Shown here: in pieces, positions 7,091 to 14,307 of the stretch
Position numbering within the stretch: position 1 is the first letter of the stretch
How the letters are laid out: the number at the start of each line of letters is the position of its first letter
Source: Bacteriovoracaceae bacterium
Lineage (GTDB): Bacteria; Bdellovibrionota; Bacteriovoracia; Bacteriovoracales; Bacteriovoracaceae
DNA: 17,922 nt
Direction: 5' to 3'
Assembly: GCA_023151145.1 (NCBI GenBank)
Contig: JAKLJM010000018.1
Span: 1 to 17,922 of the forward strand
The notes under the pieces: generated by a model
What the model saw: only the letters and a program-made list of their open reading frames with translations
What the model was told of the DNA's origin: nothing
The model's database searches: none
Position numbers and translations under genes: made by a program

Positions 7091-8040
7091 GATAATTCTT
7101 CTTTTAATTGATTAAAGGTTTGAGTGAGAGGAGATTGTTCAAATCTTTGGAGAATATCGCGACGAATGTTTGTGACATCGCGTTCACAGGTTTTTTGAAA
7201 ATCACCACTTTGAATATCATTCCATAGAATATCTAACTTCTGTTCAAAAGCTTTATCAAAGAGTAGGGCCTGAGCTTTTTCACTCCCTAAAAGAGCATTA
7301 GGAGAAATGAGTTGAAAAAATTCATTTGGTCCTAGATCGACTAAGGCTTTTGAAATAGAACGTAATTCTAAGAAACATTCTAATAATGCAAGCTTTGGAT
7401 CTATGCCTTCGCGTACCAGTTTTTCAAAACAAATTTTTGCGCCATAAGGAAGTAGTGAGCACAAGAGAGCTTGTTCAGAAAATAAATCAGCTTTGGTTTC
7501 TTCTTCAAACGATGAAGCATAAATAGAAGTTAAACCTAGTTTAATGCCAAGATGAGCAAGTTCGTCTTCAACATTGTATTTTTCTTCTTCGGTCGTCTGA
7601 TCTGCCACTTTCGCAGTATAAACACCGAGAAGTTTTCCTTGTGTTTCAAATTGAAACCTAACTTCACTCGCTATGGCTTTGGGGGCCAATAGTAAATGGT
7701 GGAAGTGAGGATATTTTTCCGCTAATTTTTGATGACTCACGCTAAAGCCATGTGCATAGACAATTTTACTTTTTAGTGGAAGTTGCGAAAAGTTTTTCTC
7801 TAGAAATGTGGCGTGTTCATTATCGGGAATCAATAATAAATAGAAGTCGCATTTGATTTTACCTAAGTCTTTAAATTCAAAAACTTCAAAACCCAATTCT
7901 TGCGCTTTCTTTTTTGAAGCAGAATTTTCTCTAAGAAAAACTGCAATATTTTCTCCTGAATCGCGAAGATTCAAGGCCCAGGCTTTTCCTTGGGAGCCAA
8001 ATCCAATTAACCCAATATAATTTTCTGTTGTCCTCATCAT
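7087..8040 (-). CDS. Divergent ketol-acid reductoisomerase-like protein, probable ketopantoate reductase
   Basis: An NADP-dependent reductase of the KARI (IlvC) family, 317 residues, slightly shorter than class I enzymes and lacking their first strand. The Rossmann motif is GFGSQG (13-18). Catalytic positions are kept: H97 (AHGF), K121 (APK), metal ligands D185 and E189 (ADLFSEQ), E221 and E225 (ECFLEL), and S246. The intervals between the last five equal those of class I KARI. The surrounding loops differ: APKGPGH is APKAIAS, and ISNTAEYG is ISPNALLG. It leads the panB-coaX operon through an ATGA overlap, and IlvC is known to reduce ketopantoate, so ketopantoate reduction is my preferred role (inference). 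A true acetohydroxyacid reductoisomerase is the alternative; no other ilv gene is present. No Shine-Dalgarno precedes the ATG. Confidence 0.8.
   Translation of the reverse strand: MMRTTENYIGLIGFGSQGKAWALNLRDSGENIAVFLRENSASKKKAQELGFEVFEFKDLGKIKCDFYLLLIPDNEHATFLEKNFSQLPLKSKIVYAHGFSVSHQKLAEKYPHFHHLLLAPKAIASEVRFQFETQGKLLGVYTAKVADQTTEEEKYNVEDELAHLGIKLGLTSIYASSFEEETKADLFSEQALLCSLLPYGAKICFEKLVREGIDPKLALLECFLELRSISKALVDLGPNEFFQLISPNALLGSEKAQALLFDKAFEQKLDILWNDIQSGDFQKTCERDVTNIRRDILQRFEQSPLTQTFNQLKEELS
8016..8021 (+). promoter_or_regulatory. Consensus -10 for yacG inside the KARI-like gene
   Basis: An exact TATAAT lies within the first codons of the opposing gene, 45 bases before the yacG ATG. The only -35-like match, TTGGGA (7990-7995), is 20 bases away, which is too far for a strong promoter. 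The gap between the two divergent starts is only 26 bp, so the yacG promoter must overlap the neighbour's coding sequence. Confidence 0.4.
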
Positions 8041-8046
8041 GAAACC

Positions 8047-8052
8047 ATCATA
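8047..8052 (-). promoter_or_regulatory. -10-like hexamer directly before the KARI-like ATG
   Basis: Read on the minus strand, TATGAT (5 of 6 to consensus) ends 6 bases before the ATG at 8040. A transcript starting at the usual distance would begin at or next to the A of the ATG, giving a leaderless mRNA. The -35 region is poor (TTTATT at 17 bp). Confidence 0.35.
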
Positions 8053-8066
8053 CAGTAGGAGTTGCT

Positions 8067-8330
8067 ATGAATAAAGTTTTGAATGTTCGATGCCCTCACT
8101 GCGGCACAAAATTTTCTTATTATGAGTCAAAATTCAGACCCTTTTGTACTGAACGGTGTCGTATGGTCGATTTAGGTCACTGGTTGGAAGAGTCTTATCG
8201 CGTCCCTGATAAATCCCTCGGTACTGATAAGGCAGAAGAGGTAGTGAATAATTCTGATTTTGATGCAGACAATCTGGATGAAGAATCGGATGAACTTTTC
8301 GATTATCAAGAAGATGATAATTATGAATAA
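8067..8330 (+). CDS. yacG: DNA gyrase inhibitor YacG, zinc-binding, with long acidic tail
   Basis: YacG is a small zinc protein that, in E. coli, binds GyrB and blocks DNA binding by gyrase. Here C9-x2-C12 and C27-x3-C31 form the zinc site, followed by the diagnostic MVDLGHWLEE (33-42). E. coli YacG has about 65 residues. This one has 87 because of an extended C-terminal tail (about 54-87) very rich in Asp and Glu. The ATG has TAGGAG 6 bases upstream. The next gene starts inside its last codons, so the pair is probably cotranscribed. Confidence 0.93.
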   Translation: MNKVLNVRCPHCGTKFSYYESKFRPFCTERCRMVDLGHWLEESYRVPDKSLGTDKAEEVVNNSDFDADNLDEESDELFDYQEDDNYE

Positions 8331-9198
8331 AAAGGATGGCATGAAAGTCAAAAAGACCACCGTCACGAAGAAAGACCTACAATGGGTAACGGAGTTGGCT
8401 TTTGAAGTTGGAGAGTTTTTAATTAAAAAACAATCTAAAATCTCCAAGCTGAAAGTTCATCATAAAGAGGCTCAGGGGGTTGCTTCTGAAGCTGATATCG
8501 GCGCTGAGAAAAAAATCCTATCGGCAATAAAAAAACGTTATCCTACTCATGAGTTTTTGGCCGAAGAATCAGCTTATGAAATTTTTAAGGGCGCAAAAGA
8601 GCGATATGAATTTCTAAAAGAAAAAGAATGGGTTTGGATAATTGATCCTTTAGATGGAACGAATAATTTTTTAAATGGTTTAGATTATTTTGCAATTTGT
8701 ATTTCATTGGTTCATTTTGGTGAACCTATTTTAGGCGTGGTCTATCGACCGGTTCAAGGAGATTTGTTCACGGCGCTTAAGGGCAAAGGGTCAGATTATC
8801 AAAATGTAATACTAAAACGCTCAAATAAATTAAAGATATTAAAGACAGAAAAAACTCTTTCTCAATGCTTATTGGTGACTGGATTTACCACTGAAAAAGG
8901 CGAGCTCTTTGATCGGGAGTTTGATCTTTTCAAGCGCATGATGGGTAAAAGTCGAGGAATCAGAAGAATGGGGAGTGCGGCCCTTGATTTATGTTACGTC
9001 GCTTTTGGGACTTTTGATGCTTTTTGGGAAAGAGGATTGGCGCCATGGGATGTTTCTGCGGCGGGATTGATCTGTTTAGAGGCTGGAGTCCACATTACTT
9101 CCTATGAGGGAGAAAAGTTTCATCCATTTCAGTCAACTATTGTAGCGGCAAGGCCAAAAATTAAAGCGGAAATAGATAGAATCATTAAGTCCTCTTGA
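8323..9198 (+). CDS. Inositol monophosphatase family phosphatase
   Basis: A Mg-dependent, lithium-sensitive-type sugar or nucleotide phosphatase fold, 291 residues. It has EADIG (57-61), the metal-binding EE (81-82), the signature DPLDGTNNF (108-116) and the second signature PWDVSAAG (241-248). These motifs are shared by SuhB, CysQ and several histidinol- or inositol-phosphatases, and sequence alone does not fix the substrate. The start is uncertain. ATG 8323 is preferred because AAGAAGATGAT, a near match to the anti-Shine-Dalgarno complement, ends 4 bases upstream. ATG 8341 (with AAAGGA very close) is the alternative and removes 6 residues. It overlaps yacG by 8 bp. Confidence 0.9.
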   Translation: MNKKDGMKVKKTTVTKKDLQWVTELAFEVGEFLIKKQSKISKLKVHHKEAQGVASEADIGAEKKILSAIKKRYPTHEFLAEESAYEIFKGAKERYEFLKEKEWVWIIDPLDGTNNFLNGLDYFAICISLVHFGEPILGVVYRPVQGDLFTALKGKGSDYQNVILKRSNKLKILKTEKTLSQCLLVTGFTTEKGELFDREFDLFKRMMGKSRGIRRMGSAALDLCYVAFGTFDAFWERGLAPWDVSAAGLICLEAGVHITSYEGEKFHPFQSTIVAARPKIKAEIDRIIKSS

Positions 9199-9226
9199 TT
9201 GACAAAAATCCAGCAGAATCTATAAT
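9199..9226 (+). promoter_or_regulatory. Near-perfect sigma70-type promoter
   Basis: An exact TTGACA (9199-9204), 16-base spacer and exact TATAAT (9221-9226). A second -10-like TATACT follows at 9237-9242. It begins at the base after the phosphatase stop codon and drives the coiled-coil/HEAT pair. It is the strongest promoter match in the window. Confidence 0.85.
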
Positions 9227-9262
9227 TTTTTATAGGTATACTTTAATCCTAGGAAGGGAATC

Positions 9263-10195
9263 GTGTCAGAAACTATCCGTTTAATCGTCACTAAGTTTAA
9301 TCATGAATCGTTAACGATTTTTAGTATCTTGTTGTTGTTAACGACAGTGATCTTAATCGCCTACTGGTTTTATAATAGAAAAAAATTTCACGATCTCTCT
9401 CATCAAATTCCAGCGGCCGTTGTTAAAACTTATTTAGATACAATTATTCAAAATTCTAATTCCTTAAAGTCTTCACTCTTCAGAGGTGGTGGACTAGAGT
9501 TAGGAAATGGTGTTCCTTCAGTCGTTCCACTATCAGACCTTCCAACAACAGGTGTCTCAGTAGGGGGAGCTTCGAATGAAGAGCTTAATCAAAAGATTGC
9601 AGAGATCGCTTCGTTAAATCACAAACTCGTTGATAAGACAAAACAGATCACTGATCTTGAAAAAAGATTACAAGATTTAAATTCAGGTAAAGGTGATCAA
9701 GGTGCAGAAGTAAATTCACTTCGTTCTGAGATTGGTATTTTATCTAAAAAATTAAAAGATGCAGAAGCCTTGGCACAATCGGCTTCTGGTGGTGATGCAG
9801 AGTTAGCAAATAAATTATCTGCAGCTCAGAAAGAAAAAGAATCTCTCTTAGATCGCTTAAAAGAATACGAAATTATCGAAGAAGATTTAGCAAATTTAAA
9901 AAGACTGCAACAAGAAAATGAGCAGCTTAAAAATGAAATTGAAATGCTTAAAAAAGGTGGCGCAAAAGTTGCTGAAGCACCTGTTGCCGCAATTCCAGCA
10001 GCTGCCGCAGTTATTCCTGATGTGGTTGCTGAATCAGAAATAGATCTAGAAGCAGAAATGGCGAAGGCGATAGCAGATAGCCAGGCTCCAAAAGCAGCTC
10101 CTCAGACTGTTGAAGTAGAAGATATTCCGGCCAATGAAGGCGAGCAAAAATCAGCAGAAGAATTGTTATCTGAATTTGAAAAAATGTTAGGTTAA
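9263..10195 (+). CDS. Membrane-anchored coiled-coil protein of unknown function
   Basis: 310 residues with one N-terminal membrane helix (about 17-37) followed by a basic stop (NRKK), so the bulk is probably cytoplasmic. Residues 104-231 are heptad-rich coiled coil in two blocks separated by Gly/Ser-rich breaks (141-147 and 174-178). An Ala/Pro-rich linker (about 234-290) follows, then a short acidic amphipathic tail ending SAEELLSEFEKMLG that may be a docking motif. The start is GTG 9263 with AGGAAGGGA just upstream. It has its own strong promoter and is followed 20 bp later by an exported HEAT-like protein. I do not recognise the family; a scaffold or envelope-organising role is only a guess. 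Confidence 0.8.
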   Translation: MSETIRLIVTKFNHESLTIFSILLLLTTVILIAYWFYNRKKFHDLSHQIPAAVVKTYLDTIIQNSNSLKSSLFRGGGLELGNGVPSVVPLSDLPTTGVSVGGASNEELNQKIAEIASLNHKLVDKTKQITDLEKRLQDLNSGKGDQGAEVNSLRSEIGILSKKLKDAEALAQSASGGDAELANKLSAAQKEKESLLDRLKEYEIIEEDLANLKRLQQENEQLKNEIEMLKKGGAKVAEAPVAAIPAAAAVIPDVVAESEIDLEAEMAKAIADSQAPKAAPQTVEVEDIPANEGEQKSAEELLSEFEKMLG

Positions 10196-10215
10196 TCTTA
10201 ATTAAGGAAAGAAAT

Positions 10216-10983
10216 ATGAAATTGGCAAAAATTCTCTTATCGTCCACACTTTTATTTTCTCTCCAAAGTTTTGGGGCCATTAATCCTAATGCTATAAAAA
10301 ATGAATTATTAAAAAAGTATGCTTTGAATTATTCAGACACTCGTCAGATGGCAGAGCTTAAAGCTGAAACATTAAACTACGGTGGTCAATCAGTTGAAGC
10401 ATTAATTGAAGTAATGAAAAATGGTAAATACCCAGAAAAAAATCGTTGGGTAGCTACATTTTTACTAGGTCAAATTATGGGAGATAAATCAGCTCCTTTT
10501 ATCGCTAAGTTTACCAAACATCCAAATTGGATCATGCGTATGGCGAGTTTAAAAACCTTATTAGCTTTAAAGCAAGATAAGTTTGGTGGTGAGTACGCAC
10601 GTTTATTAACTGATGAATCTTTAATTGTTCGCACTCAAGCTCTAGAGAATATAAAAACTCTGAAGCTTCAAAAATATTCGGCCAACGTTTGGTCGATGTT
10701 ATATGACCGCCGTAATTATTATGAGCCAACTGTAAAAGGGGCGATTAAAGCAAGAAAACGTTCTAACATCATTAAAAATGTTATCGCAACGATCGGGGAA
10801 CTAAAGTTTCAAGATGCGCGAGCTCCACTGATTAAAATGGTTCAAAAAGATAAATATAATGATATTTTTTCTGAAATGGACTTAGCTTTAACGGCTATCA
10901 CAGGTCATAAATCGCCAAATGGTGATATTAAAGCAAAAAGATTATTTTGGAATAGAAAGGCTCTCGACGTTACAATTATGTAA
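10216..10983 (+). CDS. Exported HEAT-like repeat protein
   Basis: 255 residues with a clear signal peptide (1-21, ending SFGA). The mature part is a series of paired helices of HEAT/Armadillo type. Examples are the VATFLLGQIMGDKSAPFI segment (about 79-96), a WIMRMASLKTLLAL segment (about 109-122) and the SLIVRTQALENIKTL segment (about 135-149), each with the Arg-x-x-Ala/hydrophobic spacing of such repeats. It probably acts as a protein-binding scaffold in the periplasm. The ATG follows AAGGAAAG by about 6 bases, and the gene lies 20 bp behind the coiled-coil protein gene, so they form one transcript. The stop codon lies inside a terminator hairpin. Confidence 0.8.
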   Translation: MKLAKILLSSTLLFSLQSFGAINPNAIKNELLKKYALNYSDTRQMAELKAETLNYGGQSVEALIEVMKNGKYPEKNRWVATFLLGQIMGDKSAPFIAKFTKHPNWIMRMASLKTLLALKQDKFGGEYARLLTDESLIVRTQALENIKTLKLQKYSANVWSMLYDRRNYYEPTVKGAIKARKRSNIIKNVIATIGELKFQDARAPLIKMVQKDKYNDIFSEMDLALTAITGHKSPNGDIKAKRLFWNRKALDVTIM

Positions 10984-11002
10984 CGTCGAAGACGTTTTTT
11001 TT
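10965..11002 (+). terminator. Terminator with two overlapping alternative hairpins
   Basis: A 9-bp perfect stem (CGACGTTAC, 10965-10973, with GTAACGTCG, 10980-10988) spans the stop codon. A second stem, AACGTC-GAA-GACGTT (10982-10996), shares bases with the first and runs into a T8 tract (10995-11002). Only the second has the form of an intrinsic terminator, and the two cannot form together. Confidence 0.75.
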
Positions 11003-11576
11003 AGAATGCTTTTTCTTGTTCTTTAGCTTTTTTATCTTCAATCTCTTGCAATTTGGCTTCGATTTGAAGGGCACGTTCGAGACGATAGAGGATGGATTTT
11101 TCTAAAATACCGTCTGTTCTGACGAGTTTCCAACCTTGTAAGAAATCTTGTTCAATTCGTTGGCGCTTAAATACGGTGACTTTAGTGACTTCTCTTTTTC
11201 CACGATAACCTTTTACCACGTTGATGATTAATTTGAATTGAGCCGCTTTTACGGCATCGTTCGCCCCAAAGGAATCAGCAAAATTTAATTCCAAAGTGTT
11301 ATCAATCCAACGTGTCTTAATGATCCCAGCCTCTTGATTATAGATTTCGCGTTCATATTTTGTGGTAATTTTCATGACTTCCTGCCAAACTTTGTTGTAA
11401 TCGGAAGGATACACTTGGCTAGGGAATTCAAATTCCTCAGTAATATGGCGGTACTTTTCATATGAAGAACATGCACTTAATCCTAAAAACCCTATGAAGA
11501 GGGCAAAGAAAAGTGATTTTCTTTTAAAAAAGTTGCTGAAATTTTTGTAAAGAGTTATAAAACTTTTGATCCACAT
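11001..11576 (-). CDS. Predicted lipoprotein, BamC-like in outline
   Basis: 191 residues with a long basic N-terminus and a lipoprotein signal whose lipobox is LSAC (acylated Cys36). The mature domain begins with a segment (YPSDYNKVWQEVMKI, about 56-70), then a segment ending GIIKTRW (about 84-90). This pattern recalls the helix-grip domains of BamC/NlpB-type lipoproteins, but the similarity is weak and I do not assign the family. The C-terminus (about 165-191) is a charged helix. ATG 11576 is the only usable start. The nearest purine-rich site lies 14 bases upstream, while a -10-like TAGAAT ends 8 bases before it. It is divergent from kdsD across 46 bp. Confidence 0.75.
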   Translation of the reverse strand: MWIKSFITLYKNFSNFFKRKSLFFALFIGFLGLSACSSYEKYRHITEEFEFPSQVYPSDYNKVWQEVMKITTKYEREIYNQEAGIIKTRWIDNTLELNFADSFGANDAVKAAQFKLIINVVKGYRGKREVTKVTVFKRQRIEQDFLQGWKLVRTDGILEKSILYRLERALQIEAKLQEIEDKKAKEQEKAF

Positions 11577-11594
11577 ATATATTCATTCTATCCT
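11566..11594 (+). promoter_or_regulatory. Possible kdsD promoter
   Basis: TTGATC (11566-11571), 17-base spacer, then TATCCT (11589-11594), each 4 of 6 to consensus. The -35 lies within the first codons of the opposing lipoprotein gene. It is the best match in the 46-bp divergent gap, but still weak. Confidence 0.3.
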
Positions 11595-11622
11595 AATACT
11601 AAAGAATCTCTAGGGGAAAATA

Positions 11623-12612
11623 ATGAACGAATTAAAACTCATGCAAAATGTTTTAGAGTTAGAAGCTCAATCTTTATTGCGTGCCAAAGATAGATTGAAT
11701 GCTGAAAGCGTAAAACGTTTACTGGCGGTATTTGAGCATTTAACTCGGGAAAATGGTTCTCTGATTTTTTGTGGAGTTGGGAAGTCCGGTGTCATTGCTA
11801 AGAAGTTAGCTTCAACCTTTGCTTCACTCGGATTACATTCTTATTTTCTGCATCCAACTGAGGCGCTTCATGGAGATTTAGGCCGAGTTCGCTCAACTGA
11901 TGCTATCGTCTTTATTAGTAAATCAGGAACCACTGAAGAAATTTTAAAACTTCTTCCCTTTATCTCGATTCCACGTGAAAGAAGAATTGGATTAATTGGC
12001 AGTTTATCAAATCCAATTGCTGATGCTTGTGTGGCCGTTTTAGATGTTTCAGTCGAAAAAGAAGCTTGTTTAAACAACCAAGCCCCGACAACTAGTTCGA
12101 CACTGGCAATGGCCATGGGAGATGCGATGGCCGTGTTGTGGGAGTCTTATATTGGCCTTTCAAAAGAAAATTTTGCAGTCAATCACCCTGGTGGAATTTT
12201 AGGAAAGAGTTTACGTATAAAGGTAAAAGACTTAATTATTCCCAAGGATCAATGCCCAATATTAAATGAAAATTCAAAGCTCCAAGACGTCATTTTAGAG
12301 ATGACAAAATTTCCAGTGGGCGGAGCTGCTGTTTTATCTGCAACCGGAGCATTGGTTGGAATTGTGGTGGAAGGTGATATTCGAAGAACGTTCACGAAAT
12401 CTGCCAATAATGGTTTAGATACATTGGTGAAAGATATTATGAATTCTCAACCGGTTTCTATTGATGAGGATCAATTAGCTTTTGAAGCGCTAGATTTAAT
12501 GGAAAATGGAAAACGTCAGATTCAAGTTCTTCCAGTCTTAAAAGATAAAACGTTTGTGGGATTTTTAAGACTTCATGACCTTCTAAAAGAAGGATTTAAT
12601 CGTCCGAATTAA
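11623..12612 (+). CDS. kdsD: D-arabinose 5-phosphate isomerase
   Basis: Interconverts ribulose 5-phosphate and arabinose 5-phosphate, the precursor of Kdo in lipopolysaccharide. An N-terminal SIS domain (GVGKSG 51-56, HPTEALHGDLG 77-87, SKSGTTEE 99-106, NNQAPTTSS 151-159) is followed by two CBS domains (about 205-329). K54, E106, E147 and H188 stand at a constant offset of 5 from the catalytic set usually cited for E. coli KdsD (K59, E111, E152, H193). The 329 residues match the family. The ATG follows AGGGGA by 5 bases. Its stop overlaps the stop of lnt on the other strand. Its presence implies Kdo-containing LPS, hence a Gram-negative host. Confidence 0.95.
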   Translation: MNELKLMQNVLELEAQSLLRAKDRLNAESVKRLLAVFEHLTRENGSLIFCGVGKSGVIAKKLASTFASLGLHSYFLHPTEALHGDLGRVRSTDAIVFISKSGTTEEILKLLPFISIPRERRIGLIGSLSNPIADACVAVLDVSVEKEACLNNQAPTTSSTLAMAMGDAMAVLWESYIGLSKENFAVNHPGGILGKSLRIKVKDLIIPKDQCPILNENSKLQDVILEMTKFPVGGAAVLSATGALVGIVVEGDIRRTFTKSANNGLDTLVKDIMNSQPVSIDEDQLAFEALDLMENGKRQIQVLPVLKDKTFVGFLRLHDLLKEGFNRPN

Positions 12613-14225
12613 AAATCGTCATTATCTGGGATTAATTTTTTAACTGGCTTTGTTACAAATACGATTTCACTCATTTTGTTTAAAATAAAATGGAGAAGAA
12701 AACAAATAATGACCAAGCCAATTAACGGAAGAATGCCGTAAACTTGAAAGAGGGTTGGTTTTCTCTCTGTCACTATTAAAGTGGTATCCAAAATTCCTGT
12801 ATTTCCCGTAGTCAAGTATTGCTTAAATTCTCCATTCGCTTGAATGATCGTACTGATTCCAGTGTTAGTTGAACGAATAATAGGTAAATTAAATTCCACT
12901 GCCCTCCAGCGCGCCAAGAAAAGGTGCTGCCAAGGCTCTGAAGTTTCACCATACCAAGAATCATTAGTGAGATTGATTAAAAAATGCACGTCTTTTTTTT
13001 GAGCATTGAGATACTCCCGAATAAAATCAGAAAACAAAATTTCATAACAAATGGCCGATATAAAATTGTGTCCATTATCCATCTCAAATAAGGTGTAGTT
13101 TTTTCCTTTCGCAAAAAAAGAAACATTGCGAATGAGTTCAGAGAGTTTGGCATTTAATGGTCCAAAAGGAAGAGTCTCTCCAAAAGGGATCAATTGCATT
13201 TTGTGATAAACACCTGCAAAAGTTAAATTTTTCTTCAAATAAAAAGCGGCGTTGTATTCGTTTTCAAAGTACCCAAAAGTGTTTGGTACTTGATCATATC
13301 CACCGAAAAATAAATCTGTCTCAGTTTTTGTTAAAAGATTCTTCATAAAAGGCTGAAGCGTCTTTTCTTTTTCCATTATTTCAGAATTCTGAAGTGTCGG
13401 CCAAGCTGTTTCTGGCCACACGATGAGGTCTAATTTTTTTTGGCTTTCAACTGTACTTAGAGAGTAGTAAGTATCGTAGACTTCTCGAATGGAGTCCTTA
13501 CCACCAGATTCTGAATTAATTTTTAAAAAATTTCCAATATTTGGTTGAACAAAACGAATATTTAAATCTTGGTGTTGGCCTTTGTTTAAACCTGTACTAT
13601 AGCTAAAATCTAAAGAAAAAATGATGAGTACTAATACGAGTGATAGATTAAATCTTCTATAACTAAAGAGGCGAGCGAGTTCTAGAGCAATCCATGCAAT
13701 GAGAAAAGAATAGAGTCCGGCACCAAAAAATACGCTAAGTTTTAATCCACCAAACTTTCCTAACTCTAAAAGAGTGTGCCCTAAATGTGCGGGAAATTGT
13801 TGGGGCGTAAAGTTTTCAAGTAAGGTATAGAGAAAGGCAAAAACAAGTGGCGCCAAATGATGACCGAGTGAAAATGATTTCTTTTTAGCAAAATACCAAG
13901 CAAGGGCAAAAAAATAGACTTGTGGGGCGAGCAAAAAGTTAAAGAAAAAAGCGAGTAGGTGATTTTGTGGAAAAGATAATCCTCCAAATTCTTTTAAGGT
14001 ATGAGCGATCCAATAAAAGCCGAGAACTCCAAAACCTAAATTAAAAGAAGCTGCCGATAAAAGAAATTCTCTTTTTTTCAATGAATGGTTAAGGGCTAAG
14101 CCAAGCAACAAAAAACCTAACGTAGAGCCTAGTAAGAAAAACTGTCCGTTAGAAAAAGGAAAGCTAGAAGCGTAGAGCATTCCACCAAGAAAAGTCACAA
14201 ACAACAAAGCTATTAATTTCATCAT
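12609..14225 (-). CDS. lnt: Apolipoprotein N-acyltransferase
   Basis: Adds the third acyl chain to the N-terminal cysteine of lipoproteins in the inner membrane. The 538 residues have several N-terminal membrane helices (about 1-210), a periplasmic nitrilase-like domain and one C-terminal helix (about 497-517). The catalytic triad is visible: E272 in WPETAWP, K342 in YHKMQLIPFGE and C393 in ICYEILF. The NLTNDSWYGETSEPWQH and RSTNTGIS blocks are also present. The spacing matches E. coli Lnt (E267, K335, C387). No Shine-Dalgarno precedes the ATG. Instead a good promoter ends 7 bases upstream. The lipoproteins elsewhere in the window would be its substrates. Confidence 0.96.
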   Translation of the reverse strand: MMKLIALLFVTFLGGMLYASSFPFSNGQFFLLGSTLGFLLLGLALNHSLKKREFLLSAASFNLGFGVLGFYWIAHTLKEFGGLSFPQNHLLAFFFNFLLAPQVYFFALAWYFAKKKSFSLGHHLAPLVFAFLYTLLENFTPQQFPAHLGHTLLELGKFGGLKLSVFFGAGLYSFLIAWIALELARLFSYRRFNLSLVLVLIIFSLDFSYSTGLNKGQHQDLNIRFVQPNIGNFLKINSESGGKDSIREVYDTYYSLSTVESQKKLDLIVWPETAWPTLQNSEIMEKEKTLQPFMKNLLTKTETDLFFGGYDQVPNTFGYFENEYNAAFYLKKNLTFAGVYHKMQLIPFGETLPFGPLNAKLSELIRNVSFFAKGKNYTLFEMDNGHNFISAICYEILFSDFIREYLNAQKKDVHFLINLTNDSWYGETSEPWQHLFLARWRAVEFNLPIIRSTNTGISTIIQANGEFKQYLTTGNTGILDTTLIVTERKPTLFQVYGILPLIGLVIICFLLHFILNKMSEIVFVTKPVKKLIPDNDDF

Positions 14226-14232
14226 GGAAAAG

Positions 14233-14261
14233 ATAATAGGGCGTTTCTAAAGTTTTGCCAA
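14233..14261 (-). promoter_or_regulatory. lnt promoter placed for a leaderless transcript
   Basis: On the minus strand: TTGGCA (14261-14256), exactly 17 bases, then TATTAT (14238-14233), each 5 of 6 to consensus. Seven bases separate the -10 from the ATG at 14225, so transcription should begin at or next to the start codon. Confidence 0.65.
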
Positions 14262-14295
14262 CGTAAAAGACCTTTTCACAATCAAATAACTCCGC

Positions 14296-14301
14296 TAACA
14301 T
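14296..14301 (+). promoter_or_regulatory. -10-like hexamer before the zinc-ribbon gene
   Basis: TAACAT (4 of 6) ends 6 bases before ATG 14308. A weak -35 (TTTTCA, 14273-14278) stands 17 bases upstream. No Shine-Dalgarno is visible before this ATG. Support is modest. Confidence 0.3.
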
Positions 14302-14307
14302 TTTAGT

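Noticed and set aside
8172..8447. Hydrophobic minus-strand frame over yacG and the phosphatase start
   Set aside because: Its apparent membrane character comes from the complement of Asp/Glu- and Lys-rich codons.
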